From NCBI GenBank assembly GCA_028345065.1, contig JAOMCN010000004.1, positions 25,237 to 89,236 of the forward strand: a stretch of DNA of 64,000 bases, read 5' to 3'. Below are positions 45,226-54,536 of the stretch, piece by piece (positions within the stretch are counted from its first letter, which is position 1; every line of letters starts with the position of its first letter). Made by a program: the position numbers and the translations under genes. The notes under the pieces were generated by a model, which ran no database searches, had not been told where the DNA came from, and worked only from the letters and a program-made list of their open reading frames with translations. Origin of the DNA: Rhodospirillales bacterium (lineage in GTDB: Bacteria > Pseudomonadota > Alphaproteobacteria > Rhodospirillales > UBA2165).

Positions 45226-46749
45226 TTAAATTACATCAGTGTGCTGGGTGTCTAAGTCACCAAATCGGGTAAACATACCATCGAAATAGAGTTTAACCGT
45301 ACCCGTCGGACCGTGACGCTGCTTGGCGATAATCAATTCAGCATGATGGCGAACATCGTTAAGATGTGTTTCCCAGCGATGAAGGCGCTCTCCATGCTTA
45401 TCAGGGGACTCGTCTTGGCGCTGTACTGGTTCAGCACGTTCTAAATAATACGCTTCACGGAATATGAACGTAACAACATCTGCATCCTGCTCTATTGCAC
45501 CAGATTCACGCAAATCGCTGAGTTGGGGCCGTCGGTCTTCTCGTTGCTCTACGGCGCGGGAAAGCTGAGAAAGGGCAAGCACAGGCACATCGAGTTCTTT
45601 GGCCAATGTCTTTAGGCCTCGAGTGATCTCAGCGATTTCTTGAACCCTATTCTCCGTTCTTTTGGAACTTTCCATTAACTGAAGATAATCAACAATGACC
45701 AAACCTAGGCCGTGTTCCCGTTTTAACCTGCGCGCGCGGGTGCGTAGCATACTAACAGATAGGGCTGGCGTATCATCGATGTAGATGGGAAGGTTATGCA
45801 GTTGTTGGCTAGCCACAACCAGCCTGTCAAACTCATCGTTTGTAAGTTTCCCTTTCCTCATCTTGTCTGAAGCGATTTCCGTTTGTTCAGATAGGATGCG
45901 GGCCGCAAGTTGTTCAGCTGACATTTCGAGGGAGAAAAATCCTACCACACCGCCATCGATAATCTTCTTTCGTCCCTCGCTATCTGTTTCGTTTTTATAG
46001 TCATAAGCGGCATTGAATGCGATATTAGTTGCTAATGCCGTTTTACCCATGGAGGGTCGACCAGCTAGAATAACTAAATCCGAGGAATGAAGCCCCCCGA
46101 GAATTGTATCTATATCCCTTAGACCTGTGGCTATGCCGGCAATTTTTCCATCACGTTTATGAGCAGCCTCTGCCATTTCGATAGCCGAAACGATAGAAGA
46201 CTTAAATTCTTTAAAACCCCCCTCAAATTCACCCGTGGTAGCTAGGTCGTAAAGGGTCTGCTCCGCTTTTTCAATTTGGGTAATTGCAAAATCGTCGACA
46301 TCACGTGAGTAAGCGTTGTTGACTACATTCTCACCTAATTCAATAAGTTGTCGTTTTAGGTGAAGGTCATAAATTGTCCGGCCGTATTCAGCAGCATTAA
46401 TCACGTTGACCATGGATGCAGCGATTTCGACAAGATACTGAGCACCACCGATATCAGATAGCGCGCTATCTTGTTCAAAAAAGCTTTTTAATGTGATTGG
46501 ATCAGCGATTTGGCCGCGCTCAATTAACTTTGATGAAGATTCATATATACGTCCGTGAATGGGATCAGCAAAGTGAGTCGGTAGGAGAAAATCGGCAACA
46601 CGATCGTAGGCGTTGTTGTTTGCAAAAATTGCACCGAGAAGAGCTTTTTCAGCTTCAAAATTGTGCGGAGGCATACGTAATGAAGATAGATTATTTTCAT
46701 TATTTGGTAACGCTGAAATCGAAGTGGGATTTGGTTGGGGAGTTATCAT
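45226..46749 (-). CDS. dnaB: Replicative DNA helicase DnaB
   Basis: Hexameric 5'-3' helicase of the replication fork. The 507-aa product (from ATG 46749; a TTG 9 bp upstream is also in frame) has the N-terminal helical domain (PPHNFEAEKALLGAIFANN) and the RecA-like C-terminal domain with Walker A AGRPSMGKTALA, Walker B LVIVDYLQLM and the arginine-finger region (LSQLSRAVEQREDRRPQLSDLRESG). No intein was seen. It ends at the shared terminator. Confidence 0.97.
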   Translation of the reverse strand: MITPQPNPTSISALPNNENNLSSLRMPPHNFEAEKALLGAIFANNNAYDRVADFLLPTHFADPIHGRIYESSSKLIERGQIADPITLKSFFEQDSALSDIGGAQYLVEIAASMVNVINAAEYGRTIYDLHLKRQLIELGENVVNNAYSRDVDDFAITQIEKAEQTLYDLATTGEFEGGFKEFKSSIVSAIEMAEAAHKRDGKIAGIATGLRDIDTILGGLHSSDLVILAGRPSMGKTALATNIAFNAAYDYKNETDSEGRKKIIDGGVVGFFSLEMSAEQLAARILSEQTEIASDKMRKGKLTNDEFDRLVVASQQLHNLPIYIDDTPALSVSMLRTRARRLKREHGLGLVIVDYLQLMESSKRTENRVQEIAEITRGLKTLAKELDVPVLALSQLSRAVEQREDRRPQLSDLRESGAIEQDADVVTFIFREAYYLERAEPVQRQDESPDKHGERLHRWETHLNDVRHHAELIIAKQRHGPTGTVKLYFDGMFTRFGDLDTQHTDVI

Positions 46750-46939
46750 GGTGAACAAATTACTACCATTAGCGAACCGGGTGAAGCCATAATCGATTCA
46801 CAGCCCTGAGGATATCGGGGATAAGTTTATTCTATTAGTCTTTTTTTAAACGGTAGATGATTAAGTCACCAAATTCTTAAGATTGGGAATCCGCTAATGG
46901 CTAGGGTTATGCCAACTGGCCCTTGTTAACACCCGAGAA

Positions 46940-48145
46940 TTACATTTCATTTTCTAGTTTTTCGATATAGTCCCGTTTTAAGGGAAGCAGCCCGCTTTTC
47001 TTAACCATTTGAATTTGGAAGACTGTCATCCCAAGAAAGCGGAAGGAGACTTCACTGCTGGCAAGGTAGAATTCCCACATCCTACAAAAACGCTCATCAT
47101 AAATTGTTTTGATCTTGTCCCTATTAGCGTTGAAGCGAGTCCGCCAATGGCGAATTGTTTCGGCATAATGTGCGTGCAAAATTTCTATATCAGTGACGAT
47201 CAATCCAGTATTTTCGATGATTGGGAGTACTTCTGATAGGGCTGGAATATAGCCTCCAGGGAAAATGTATTTGCGAACCCACGAATCTGTGACACTCGGT
47301 GGACCACTTCGGCCTATAGTATGTAGAAGTGCGACCCCATCATCTGCTAGCAAATTTTTGTATGTCATAAAGAAATCTTGGAAATGGCCAACGCCCACAT
47401 GTTCAAACATCCCTACCGAGATTATACGGTCGAAGGTACCAGTTTGTTTCCTGTAATCTCGCAAATAGAAATCGATTAAATCGGTAAGCCTTTCATTTTT
47501 TGCTTTTTTTTGCGATTCTTTTAACTGCTTTTCTGATAAAGTGATGCCAGTTACCTTTGCTCCTATCTTCTTGGCAAAAAATATGGCGAGACCGCCCCAT
47601 CCAGATCCTATATCTAGGACACTTTGGCCAGGCGATATGACTAATTTAGCAGCAATATGACGTTTCTTGTTCTCTTGTGCAGTCTCTAAATCCATCTCCG
47701 GAGATTCAAAATATGCACAAGAATATTGTAGGTCTGGGTCCAGAAACAACTCATATAGTTTCTGTGAAAGATCATAATGATGCGCCACATTTTTTTTTGA
47801 TAATACATGCGGGTTAAATTGGTGAAATCGTTTAAATAACCTGCTCACCGATTCAACCAATAAGTGAAAAGGGTGTTGTCCGCTGGTTTCGATATTTCGT
47901 CCTAAAAGTGATAGAAAATCATAGATCGTTCCATCTTTAATCGTCAGGTGGCCCTCCATATAGCCTTCTCCTATGGCCATGGTTGGAGTTATTACCATAC
48001 GCCATGGAATCAAATTATTATGAAGATTAACCGTAACTGTCGGTCCACTTCGGCCCGAGAACTTATGGAGCCGACCACTCGCATCAATAATGGTTAGCGT
48101 CCCAACTCTTATTAATTTTTTCAGGATTGTTTTAAGAACTAACAA
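46940..48145 (-). CDS. Cyclopropane-fatty-acyl-phospholipid synthase family methyltransferase
   Basis: SAM-dependent methyltransferase of the CFA synthase family, 401 aa from TTG 48145. It has an N-terminal domain (LKKLIRVGTLTIIDASGR), the lead-in HYDLSQKLYELFLDPDLQYSCAYF typical of CFA synthases, and the SAM motif VLDIGSGWGGLAIFFAK. Then come the acidic DRIISVGMFEHVG and FPGGYIPALSE segments. This family adds a methylene group to unsaturated acyl chains of membrane lipids. The open frame extends to a TTG at 48217, but the GGAG before 48145 and the family N-terminus favour the shorter form. Other members make different C-methylated lipids, so the exact product is not certain. Confidence 0.86.
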   Translation of the reverse strand: MLVLKTILKKLIRVGTLTIIDASGRLHKFSGRSGPTVTVNLHNNLIPWRMVITPTMAIGEGYMEGHLTIKDGTIYDFLSLLGRNIETSGQHPFHLLVESVSRLFKRFHQFNPHVLSKKNVAHHYDLSQKLYELFLDPDLQYSCAYFESPEMDLETAQENKKRHIAAKLVISPGQSVLDIGSGWGGLAIFFAKKIGAKVTGITLSEKQLKESQKKAKNERLTDLIDFYLRDYRKQTGTFDRIISVGMFEHVGVGHFQDFFMTYKNLLADDGVALLHTIGRSGPPSVTDSWVRKYIFPGGYIPALSEVLPIIENTGLIVTDIEILHAHYAETIRHWRTRFNANRDKIKTIYDERFCRMWEFYLASSEVSFRFLGMTVFQIQMVKKSGLLPLKRDYIEKLENEM

Positions 48146-48301
48146 TTCTGAATTCTCCGAATTCCTAAATAATGGGGTGCCTAAAAAACTTTTATACTTA
48201 CTAAAGAGCGCAGGCAAAAAATAACAAACAGATCCAGAGGAGGTAAACGATTTTGATTTGAAATGAATGTATAATATTTTGCCTTCTTTAACTTCAGAAT
48301 A

Positions 48302-48955
48302 TTAATTTTCTAGTGTGATATCAATATCGGTCGTTTCTTCCGACGTTTCTTCCAAATCTTCTTCTGGGCCTTTTTGCACATCTTGTGGCTTCTGTTTTTG
48401 CATAGTTTCTCGTGCATCTGCTTCTGCAAGTACAGCCGTAACCAAGTTCTCCGTTTCTGATTCAGCGGCGATTATCGCTTCGCCTGTCTTTTCCTGAAGT
48501 TTGGCCTCATCCTCTGAGCGGGCTACATTTGCCGTGACGGTAACCACCACTTCTGGATGGAGGGCTACTTTGATTAGGTGCAATCCAACTGTCTTAATTG
48601 GTCGCTCAAGACTTATCTGGCTTCGGTTAACGTTGTAACCTATCTCTACTAACCCGTCAGCAACATCTCTAGCGTTCACTGAGCCATAAAGATTACCATT
48701 CTCACCTGCCTGGCGGACCATGGTTACGAGATTCCCATCTAATTTTTTCCCAATATTTTCTGCTTCGTTCTTTGTTTTGAGGTTTGTAGCTTCATACTCG
48801 TTTCGTTTATTTTCAAATTGTTTCTTGTTTGTTGCGGTTGCCGAAATTGCTTTATTTTTAGGCAGCAAATAGTTGCGGGCATACCCTGGCTTGACATTTA
48901 CTACGTCACCCATCAGACCAAGCTTTTCAACCCGTTCTAAAAGTATTACTTCCAT
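48302..48955 (-). CDS. rplI: Ribosomal protein bL9 with long acidic C-terminal extension
   Basis: Large-subunit protein that binds 23S rRNA near the L1 stalk. Residues 1-150 are normal bL9: MEVILLERVEKLGLMGDVVNVKPGYARNYLLPKNKA, then the connecting helix and C-terminal domain. Residues about 150-217 form an extra acidic, Glu/Thr-rich tail (ending EETSEETTDIDITLEN). Such tails occur in some alphaproteobacteria, but this one is long. The gene overlaps the preceding DUF2232 gene by 10 bp within the ribosomal operon rpsF-rpsR-DUF2232-rplI. Confidence 0.95.
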   Translation of the reverse strand: MEVILLERVEKLGLMGDVVNVKPGYARNYLLPKNKAISATATNKKQFENKRNEYEATNLKTKNEAENIGKKLDGNLVTMVRQAGENGNLYGSVNARDVADGLVEIGYNVNRSQISLERPIKTVGLHLIKVALHPEVVVTVTANVARSEDEAKLQEKTGEAIIAAESETENLVTAVLAEADARETMQKQKPQDVQKGPEEDLEETSEETTDIDITLEN

Positions 48956-49911
48956 TTTTTCTCCTCCTGGGCGTCAGTGTTTTGACAATCGTAACGTCTT
49001 CGCAGGTTAGTCCATGGTTCAAAAAACCCAAGGCCTGCCAAAGCTAATATAGGCCAACCTAAAATTATCACAAAAATATAGAAAGCCGTCAAAACTAAAT
49101 TCGGCGATGCAATTCTCCTAACCATCCCATGTATTATTCCCAATCCAATGTAAAAAAAGGGTGCGGCAAAAACAATAGCCAGATTCCGACCAACGTATTC
49201 GTAGGGCCCTTTACCTATTAGGGCGATTGTTGCTGAAGCGACCAGTGCCCAATATAGCCACTCAGGTGCTGTAAGGTTGGAATAAGAGGGATTTGGGCGC
49301 AACTCCCTCTTATTCCAAGTTAATATAGCCTGAGCGAAAACGGAATTTAGGGACAAAATTAAAAGCCAAACCACAACTGCGACACTTGGGAAAAAGGATA
49401 CTATTTGATACTTCAGGTCAGAAACATTCAGTTGGCCACCTATTGTTAACCGTCTTTCAAATATGTCAGCAATTAATTTATCAATGACGCCTCTGAATCC
49501 ACCTTCCGTGTCAAAACTTACTGTTGCCACTAGGATAAGGACCATAGCACCGTAACCAACTAATTTGGACAAAATGTGGCCCACTGGATACCAATCAATA
49601 TATCCTGGTGCTAATTTGCGGTTCAGTAGAGCATGACGTACTACAAACCAGCACGGAAATGCTATAGTTATTCCATACAAACAGCCGCTAAAAATATCGG
49701 TAACTGATATCACTGTAAAAACGCCGCATAACGCTGCGATAGAAGCGTTTCGCGTCCCGTAACCTAAACCGACTGTGATTATGGGAAGCATAGCAAAATG
49801 GGCAGAAACAATAATAATTGCGGTATTTGACTGTCCAGCTACAGATAAACCACCGCTGATGATCCCGCACGTTAAAGCTAACAAACTAACCATAATTATT
49901 GATTCGCCCAC
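48946..49911 (-). CDS. DUF2232-family membrane protein
   Basis: 321-aa multi-pass membrane protein with about eight hydrophobic segments; the position between rpsR and rplI and the general sequence are those of alphaproteobacterial DUF2232 proteins. These are of unknown function and resemble the YybS/energy-coupling S-component-like fold by topology only. It begins MGESIIMVSLLALTCGIISGG at a GTG (49911) without a good Shine-Dalgarno; a second start is possible at ATG 49893. The end overlaps rplI by 10 bp, so it is part of the ribosomal operon. Confidence 0.85.
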   Translation of the reverse strand: MGESIIMVSLLALTCGIISGGLSVAGQSNTAIIIVSAHFAMLPIITVGLGYGTRNASIAALCGVFTVISVTDIFSGCLYGITIAFPCWFVVRHALLNRKLAPGYIDWYPVGHILSKLVGYGAMVLILVATVSFDTEGGFRGVIDKLIADIFERRLTIGGQLNVSDLKYQIVSFFPSVAVVVWLLILSLNSVFAQAILTWNKRELRPNPSYSNLTAPEWLYWALVASATIALIGKGPYEYVGRNLAIVFAAPFFYIGLGIIHGMVRRIASPNLVLTAFYIFVIILGWPILALAGLGFFEPWTNLRRRYDCQNTDAQEEKKWK

Positions 49912-49947
49912 AATCGCAGTAGTAAAAGGGGCTGCAATTGGATGTGA

Positions 49948-50238
49948 TTAATGCGATCCGTAGGGTAAGAGGGCTAAGAAACGAGCTCGTTTTATTGCTT
50001 TGGCCAGTTCCCTTTGTTTTTTACCTGATACAGCCGTGATCCGGCTTGGTACTATTTTTCCACGTTCCGAAATATAACGTGAGAGCGTTTTAACGTCCTT
50101 ATAATCAATCTTGGGTGCATTTGTTCCCGAGAATGGGCACGTCTTACGTCTGCGAAAAAAGGGACGTCGTCCTCCTCTATCTGATCGTTTTTGGTGGTCC
50201 TCATCTTGCGTTTGTCCATAATCATTCGGTGGGGTCAT
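49948..50238 (-). CDS. rpsR: Ribosomal protein bS18
   Basis: Small-subunit protein that pairs with bS6 on the platform. From ATG 50238 it has 96 aa, with the typical [10 protein letters not shown] near residue 27, [25 protein letters not shown], and the [21 protein letters not shown] end. The first 20 residues (DDYGQTQ-like, charged) are longer than in E. coli. The start overlaps the end of rpsF by 17 bp, which suggests coupled translation of the two partner proteins. The longer open frame upstream lies inside rpsF and is not used. Confidence 0.95.
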   Translation of the reverse strand: MTPPNDYGQTQDEDHQKRSDRGGRRPFFRRRKTCPFSGTNAPKIDYKDVKTLSRYISERGKIVPSRITAVSGKKQRELAKAIKRARFLALLPYGSH

Positions 50239-50764
50239 TTTTTCCACTTTCTTGTTCTGTCGTGTCACTCGGAATGCCTTCGTCAGACGAGGGTTGGTCC
50301 GTTCCATTCGCTTTTGGATCGATTATAGGACCGCTGTCACTCTTCTCGATTGATAAGTCTTCAGCCGGTTCGTCAGGAGTTCGTTTCTCCGGAGACCGTG
50401 CTTTGAATTCACCGCTATCCCGATCTTCATAAGAGCGGTTTGTTTTAACTTGGGCTTGCACAGACGGTTCATCAGATAATTCGTCTAGGCGGATGGTTAG
50501 GTGCCGCAGCACATCTTCATTTAGGCCCATTTGCCGTTCCATTTCATGGACTACGTCAGCCGGTGCATCAATATTGAAGAGAATGTAATGGGCCTTGCGA
50601 CTTTTCTTAATCCTGTAAGCTAAGGTTTTGAGACCCCAATTCTCCCGTTTGGTGACCTTGCCGCCACCATCTTTTATTATTTCAGAAAAGACGTCTGCAA
50701 TTGCATCTACTTGTTGTGTCGATATTTCCTGACGCGCAATGAAGACATTTTCGTAATACGGCAT
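50222..50764 (-). CDS. rpsF: Ribosomal protein bS6 with long charged C-terminal tail
   Basis: Small-subunit protein binding bS18. Residues 1 to about 100 are the bS6 ferredoxin-like domain ([48 protein letters not shown]). About 80 further residues are charged and low in complexity, rich in Ser, Asp, Glu and Pro, with no recognisable domain. C-terminal tails are known in bS6 (E. coli bS6 is glutamylated at its end), but 80 residues is long. It is first in its operon; the promoter should lie in the 300-bp gap to the divergent fabD. Confidence 0.95.
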   Translation of the reverse strand: MPYYENVFIARQEISTQQVDAIADVFSEIIKDGGGKVTKRENWGLKTLAYRIKKSRKAHYILFNIDAPADVVHEMERQMGLNEDVLRHLTIRLDELSDEPSVQAQVKTNRSYEDRDSGEFKARSPEKRTPDEPAEDLSIEKSDSGPIIDPKANGTDQPSSDEGIPSDTTEQESGKNDPTE

Positions 50765-51005
50765 CCAAAATCCCCTTTCGGATTATCTCAACTCACTGAA
50801 TAATGTATCTTTTCAGGAGCATAGCCAATCAAGACAAAGGCTTGAAAGGCAAGGAGTTAAAGACACGGGAATATACACATAACACCTTATGGTGCAAGTA
50901 GTAGAAATGAAGTGGATGAAAATTTGCAAAGATACAAATTTTTATACAATTTCAGATGTACTACTTTGGTTTTGTATTGGGTTAAAGAAGTCAACTCCAT
51001 CTGGC

Positions 51006-51033
51006 TTGACACTTTAGGTGTAAACGCTATCAG
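51006..51033 (+). promoter_or_regulatory. Candidate fabD promoter
   Basis: A perfect -35 TTGACA (51006-51011) and TATCAG (51028-51033) after 16 bp, about 30 bp before the fabD start. It lies in the 299-bp divergent region between rpsF (-) and fabD (+), which otherwise contains AT-rich sequence and no gene that I can support. Confidence 0.5.
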
Positions 51034-51063
51034 TAATCATACCTGAACGAGAGTAGATGAGGT

Positions 51064-52005
51064 ATGACTAGGGCATTTATCTTCCCGGGGCAAGGTACCC
51101 AAGTGGTGGGGATGGGTAAGGAAATCGCGAAGGCTTTTCCTGCAGCGAAGCACGTATTTGAAGAGGTTGATGAAGCCCTAAAGCAAAAATTGTCAAAGCT
51201 AATTTTTGAAGGTCCCGAGGAAGAACTTTTACTAACTGAAAATGCCCAACCGGCGGTAATGGCAGTTAGCATGGCGCTAATTAGAATTCTCCAATCGGAA
51301 GCAAGTTTTAATGTTGTGACAGATTGTAAGTTTGTAGCTGGGCACTCTCTAGGTGAGTACTCGGCTCTTACGGCTGTGCGGGCGATTGAATTGCAGGATA
51401 CCGCCCGAGTATTGAAAGCTAGGGGGCGTGCAATGCAGGAAGCTGTGCCCCAGGGTGTAGGAGCAATGGCGGCTTTAATTGGTATAGACCTCGAATTAGC
51501 GAAGGAGATAGCATCGGAAGCAGCTAAGGGTGAGGTGTGTGTGGCGGCTAATGATAATGCACCTGGGCAAATCGTTTTGAGCGGGCATGTTGGAGCAGTG
51601 GAGCGTGCAGTCGAAATTGGAAAGAAAAAAGGCGCTAAACGTAGTATATTATTAGCTGTTAGTGCGCCCTTTCATTGCTCCCTGATGGCCCCAGCGGCAG
51701 ATATAATGGCTGGCGTTTTGGGTAAGGTACAGTTAAATGTACCTAAGATTCCAATAGTTGCGAATGTTACCGCTGCGCCTGAGAAGGAGCCCCTAGATAT
51801 TCGAAGACTTCTAGTAGAACAGATCACCTCACCGGTACGTTGGAGAGAGAGTATTAAGAAAATGAAGCAACTTGGGGTAGGTACATTTGTTGAAGTGGGT
51901 GTGGGAAAAGTACTGACTGGAATGGTTAAACGTATTGATCGTGAATTGAAAAGCTTGTCGATTCAGTCAGCTGAAGATATCGATGAATTCTTAAATTCTA
52001 CTTGA
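51064..52005 (+). CDS. fabD: Malonyl-CoA:ACP transacylase
   Basis: Loads malonyl groups onto acyl carrier protein for fatty acid elongation. The 313-aa product has the N-terminal IFPGQGTQVVGMGK, the catalytic Ser in the nucleophile elbow GHSLGEYSAL (about residues 95-104), the arginine region around RGRAMQEAVP, and the catalytic His in SAPFHCSLM. It heads fabD-fabG-acpP-fabF, the classical cluster for the type II pathway. ATG 51064 lies close to a GAGG-like site; the stretch before it contains the promoter. Confidence 0.96.
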   Translation: MTRAFIFPGQGTQVVGMGKEIAKAFPAAKHVFEEVDEALKQKLSKLIFEGPEEELLLTENAQPAVMAVSMALIRILQSEASFNVVTDCKFVAGHSLGEYSALTAVRAIELQDTARVLKARGRAMQEAVPQGVGAMAALIGIDLELAKEIASEAAKGEVCVAANDNAPGQIVLSGHVGAVERAVEIGKKKGAKRSILLAVSAPFHCSLMAPAADIMAGVLGKVQLNVPKIPIVANVTAAPEKEPLDIRRLLVEQITSPVRWRESIKKMKQLGVGTFVEVGVGKVLTGMVKRIDRELKSLSIQSAEDIDEFLNST

Positions 52006-52033
52006 AACCGTATTCTATTTTGGGAATTGAAAT

Positions 52034-52771
52034 ATGTTTGATCTCTCAGGCAAGCGCGCGCTGATTACCGGTGCTTCAGGAGGTATAGGGAGCGAAATTG
52101 CTCAGTCTCTTCATTTAAAGGGTGCAACAGTCACACTTTCTGGTACTCGTGAACAGGCATTGGATGCATTAGCCTCTAAATTGGGAGAACGGGTACATGT
52201 GGTTGTTGGCGATCTGTCAACGGTTAAAGATACCCAGTATTTGTTGGATGCAACGAATAATTCAATGGGGGAAATTAATGTACTGGTAAATAATGCGGGT
52301 ATTACAAAGGATAAGCTTGCAATGCGTATGACGGATGAAGATTGGCAGTCTGTGTTAGACGTGAATTTGGGCGCTGTGTTTCGTTTGTCCCGGGGGTGTC
52401 TCCGAAGTATGATTAAGAAACGATGGGGACGTATTGTAAACATTACCTCGGTTGTTGGTGCTTCAGGAAACCCCGGACAGGCCAATTATGCTGCCGCTAA
52501 GGCGGGTGCGACAGGAATGACTAAGGCCATAGCAGCTGAAGTGGCATCCAGAGGAATCACGGTGAATTGTGTGGCCCCGGGTTATATAATAACGCCGATG
52601 ACTGACAGTCTCGATGATTCACAAAAAGAATCCTTGCTTACTTTGATCCCAATGGGACGGTTAGGGGAACCCAAAGACGTTGCTGCTTGTGTATCTTTTT
52701 TGGCTAGCGATGAGGCTGCTTACGTTACAGGTCAAACCCTCCATGTAAACGGCGGTATGATGATGAATTAG
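52034..52771 (+). CDS. fabG: 3-oxoacyl-[ACP] reductase
   Basis: NADPH-dependent reduction of 3-oxoacyl-ACP, the first reduction of each fatty acid cycle. This 245-aa SDR has the nucleotide-binding TGASGGIGSEIA, NNAGITKDKLAMRMTDEDW (a FabG hallmark), catalytic Ser in ITSVVGASGNPGQ and YAAAKAG with the Tyr and Lys. The C-terminal segment AYVTGQTLHVNGGM is also typical. It lies between fabD and acpP; a short GCCAG/CTGGC hairpin (52797-52813) follows in the 148-bp gap to acpP. Confidence 0.96.
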   Translation: MFDLSGKRALITGASGGIGSEIAQSLHLKGATVTLSGTREQALDALASKLGERVHVVVGDLSTVKDTQYLLDATNNSMGEINVLVNNAGITKDKLAMRMTDEDWQSVLDVNLGAVFRLSRGCLRSMIKKRWGRIVNITSVVGASGNPGQANYAAAKAGATGMTKAIAAEVASRGITVNCVAPGYIITPMTDSLDDSQKESLLTLIPMGRLGEPKDVAACVSFLASDEAAYVTGQTLHVNGGMMMN

Positions 52772-52919
52772 AACCACTTGTTGTAAAATGTATATAGCCA
52801 GATGTAAGCTGGCCATTGGAAATAAAGTATGTTAGGAAACGCCAAACGTTTAGACCCTGAAAAAAATTCAGTTTTTTTATAGGTATCAGTAATAATTATA
52901 TGAGTTGGGGATTTAGAGT

Positions 52920-53153
52920 ATGAGTGACGTTGCCGAGCGAGTTAAAGCTATAATTGTCGAACACCTTGGTGTTGGTGAAGATAAGGTGACAAACACCGCA
53001 AGTTTTATAGATGATTTGGGTGCAGATAGCCTTGATACCGTTGAACTTGTGATGGCATTTGAAGAAGCGTTCGATTGTGAAATTCCTGACGATGCTGCAG
53101 AAAAGATTCTCACTGTTAAAGATGCAGTTGATTTTTTAGCAAGCAAGACCTAG
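52920..53153 (+). CDS. acpP: Acyl carrier protein
   Basis: Carries growing acyl chains on a 4'-phosphopantetheine arm; partner of FabD, FabG and FabF and of lipid A and phospholipid synthesis. The 77-aa acidic product has the invariant DSL attachment site at Ser37 ([17 protein letters not shown]) and four-helix ACP layout. Start ATG 52920 is close to the previous line of AT-rich leader with no strong Shine-Dalgarno, so expression may rely on an AT-rich leader. Flanking gaps of about 148 and 102 bp would allow its own promoter, as is common for this abundant protein. Confidence 0.97.
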   Translation: MSDVAERVKAIIVEHLGVGEDKVTNTASFIDDLGADSLDTVELVMAFEEAFDCEIPDDAAEKILTVKDAVDFLASKT

Positions 53154-53255
53154 CCGACGGACCTAAGTAATAGCTAGATTGTTGGAAGCGCCGCTCGAGT
53201 ATAGTACTAGTAATTTTACTAGCGAAAAATTTATAGAAAAGTATCGCAATTTATC

Positions 53256-54530
53256 ATGAGACGGGTGGTTGTCACAGGAGTTGGTCTTGTAACGCCCTTG
53301 GCTTGTGGTGTCGAAGAGTCTTGGAGCAGGCTAATAAGCGGAAAGTCGGGTCTCAATGCGATTACTGATTTCGACGTTTCCGATATTCCCTCCAAAATTG
53401 CTGGGCAGGTGCCCCGGTCGGAGGACCCAGCTGCGAGTGCACTTGGGGCTTTTAATCCAAACGAATGGATAGCTCCTAAAGAGCAACGCCGCATGGATAC
53501 ATTCATACAATTTGGTCTAGTAGCCGCAAGTTATGCCGTTGAAGATTCCGGGTGGAAACCTATAGACGAAGAAAGCTTTACGCGTACCGGAGTAATGATT
53601 GGATCAGGTATTGGTGGTTTGCCAGAAATTGAAAAAAGCGCACGTGTTGTGAATGATGGAAATATAAGGCGATTAAGTCCTTTTTTCATTCCCGCAAGTC
53701 TGATTAATTTGGTGTCAGGGCAAGTGGCAATTAAATATGGCTTTAAAGGCCCCAACCATGCTGTTGTCACAGCTTGCGCGTCAGGTGCTCACGCGATTGG
53801 CGATGCGGCTCGGTTGATCGAATTTGACGATGCCGATGTAATGATAGCGGGCGGCGCGGAGGCGGCAATCTGTCGTTTGGGCGTAGCCGGATTTGCTGCA
53901 ACTCGTGCATTGTCTACAAACTTCAACGATATGCCTGAACAAGCGTCTCGACCCTGGGACAAGCGCCGAGACGGTTTCGTAGTGGGTGAGGGAGCTGGAA
54001 TATTGGTGCTCGAGGAACTAGAGCACGCTAAGAAACGAGGCGCTAATATTTATGCGGAAGTTTTGGGTTATGGCATGTCTGGAGATGCACACCATATAAC
54101 GGCACCCGCTGAAGACGGCGACGGGGGCTATAGGTCGATGAAGGCTGCGTTAAAAAGGGCGAGGTTAAACCCCGAGAGTATTGATTACATAAACGCCCAC
54201 GGAACTTCAACACCGTTGGGAGACGAAATAGAGCATGCAGCTGTCAAGCGTTTGTTTGGTGACGCTGCATACAAGCTCGCGATGTCGTCAACAAAATCAG
54301 CAATTGGTCATTTGTTGGGAGCTGCTGGATCTGTTGAGGCTATCTTTTCTATTTTAGCTATTAATAATGGTGTTGTACCACCTACCCTCAATTTGGAGAA
54401 ACCTTCTGATGGGTGCGATTTAAATTTGGTTCCCCATACTGCCCAGGAAAGAAACATTAACGTTATTTTATCAAACTCTTTTGGTTTTGGGGGCACTAAT
54501 GCGAGCTTGGTGCTTGGTGCCCTAAGTTAA
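53256..54530 (+). CDS. fabF: 3-oxoacyl-[ACP] synthase II
   Basis: Condenses malonyl-ACP with acyl-ACP in chain elongation. The 424-aa product has the thiolase fold triad: Cys in VTACASGAHAIG, His in INAHGTSTPLGD and His in STKSAIGHLLGAAG, plus the C-terminal NSFGFGGTNASLV. Length and spacing are typical. It begins MRRVVVTGVGLVTPL, the usual N-terminus. Only 6 bp separate it from mltG, so these two are cotranscribed. Confidence 0.96.
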   Translation: MRRVVVTGVGLVTPLACGVEESWSRLISGKSGLNAITDFDVSDIPSKIAGQVPRSEDPAASALGAFNPNEWIAPKEQRRMDTFIQFGLVAASYAVEDSGWKPIDEESFTRTGVMIGSGIGGLPEIEKSARVVNDGNIRRLSPFFIPASLINLVSGQVAIKYGFKGPNHAVVTACASGAHAIGDAARLIEFDDADVMIAGGAEAAICRLGVAGFAATRALSTNFNDMPEQASRPWDKRRDGFVVGEGAGILVLEELEHAKKRGANIYAEVLGYGMSGDAHHITAPAEDGDGGYRSMKAALKRARLNPESIDYINAHGTSTPLGDEIEHAAVKRLFGDAAYKLAMSSTKSAIGHLLGAAGSVEAIFSILAINNGVVPPTLNLEKPSDGCDLNLVPHTAQERNINVILSNSFGFGGTNASLVLGALS

Positions 54531-54536
54531 CTTTAA

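Noticed and set aside
52797..52813. GCCAG/CTGGC hairpin after fabG as a terminator
   Set aside because: Five base pairs without a T-run; mentioned only as context.
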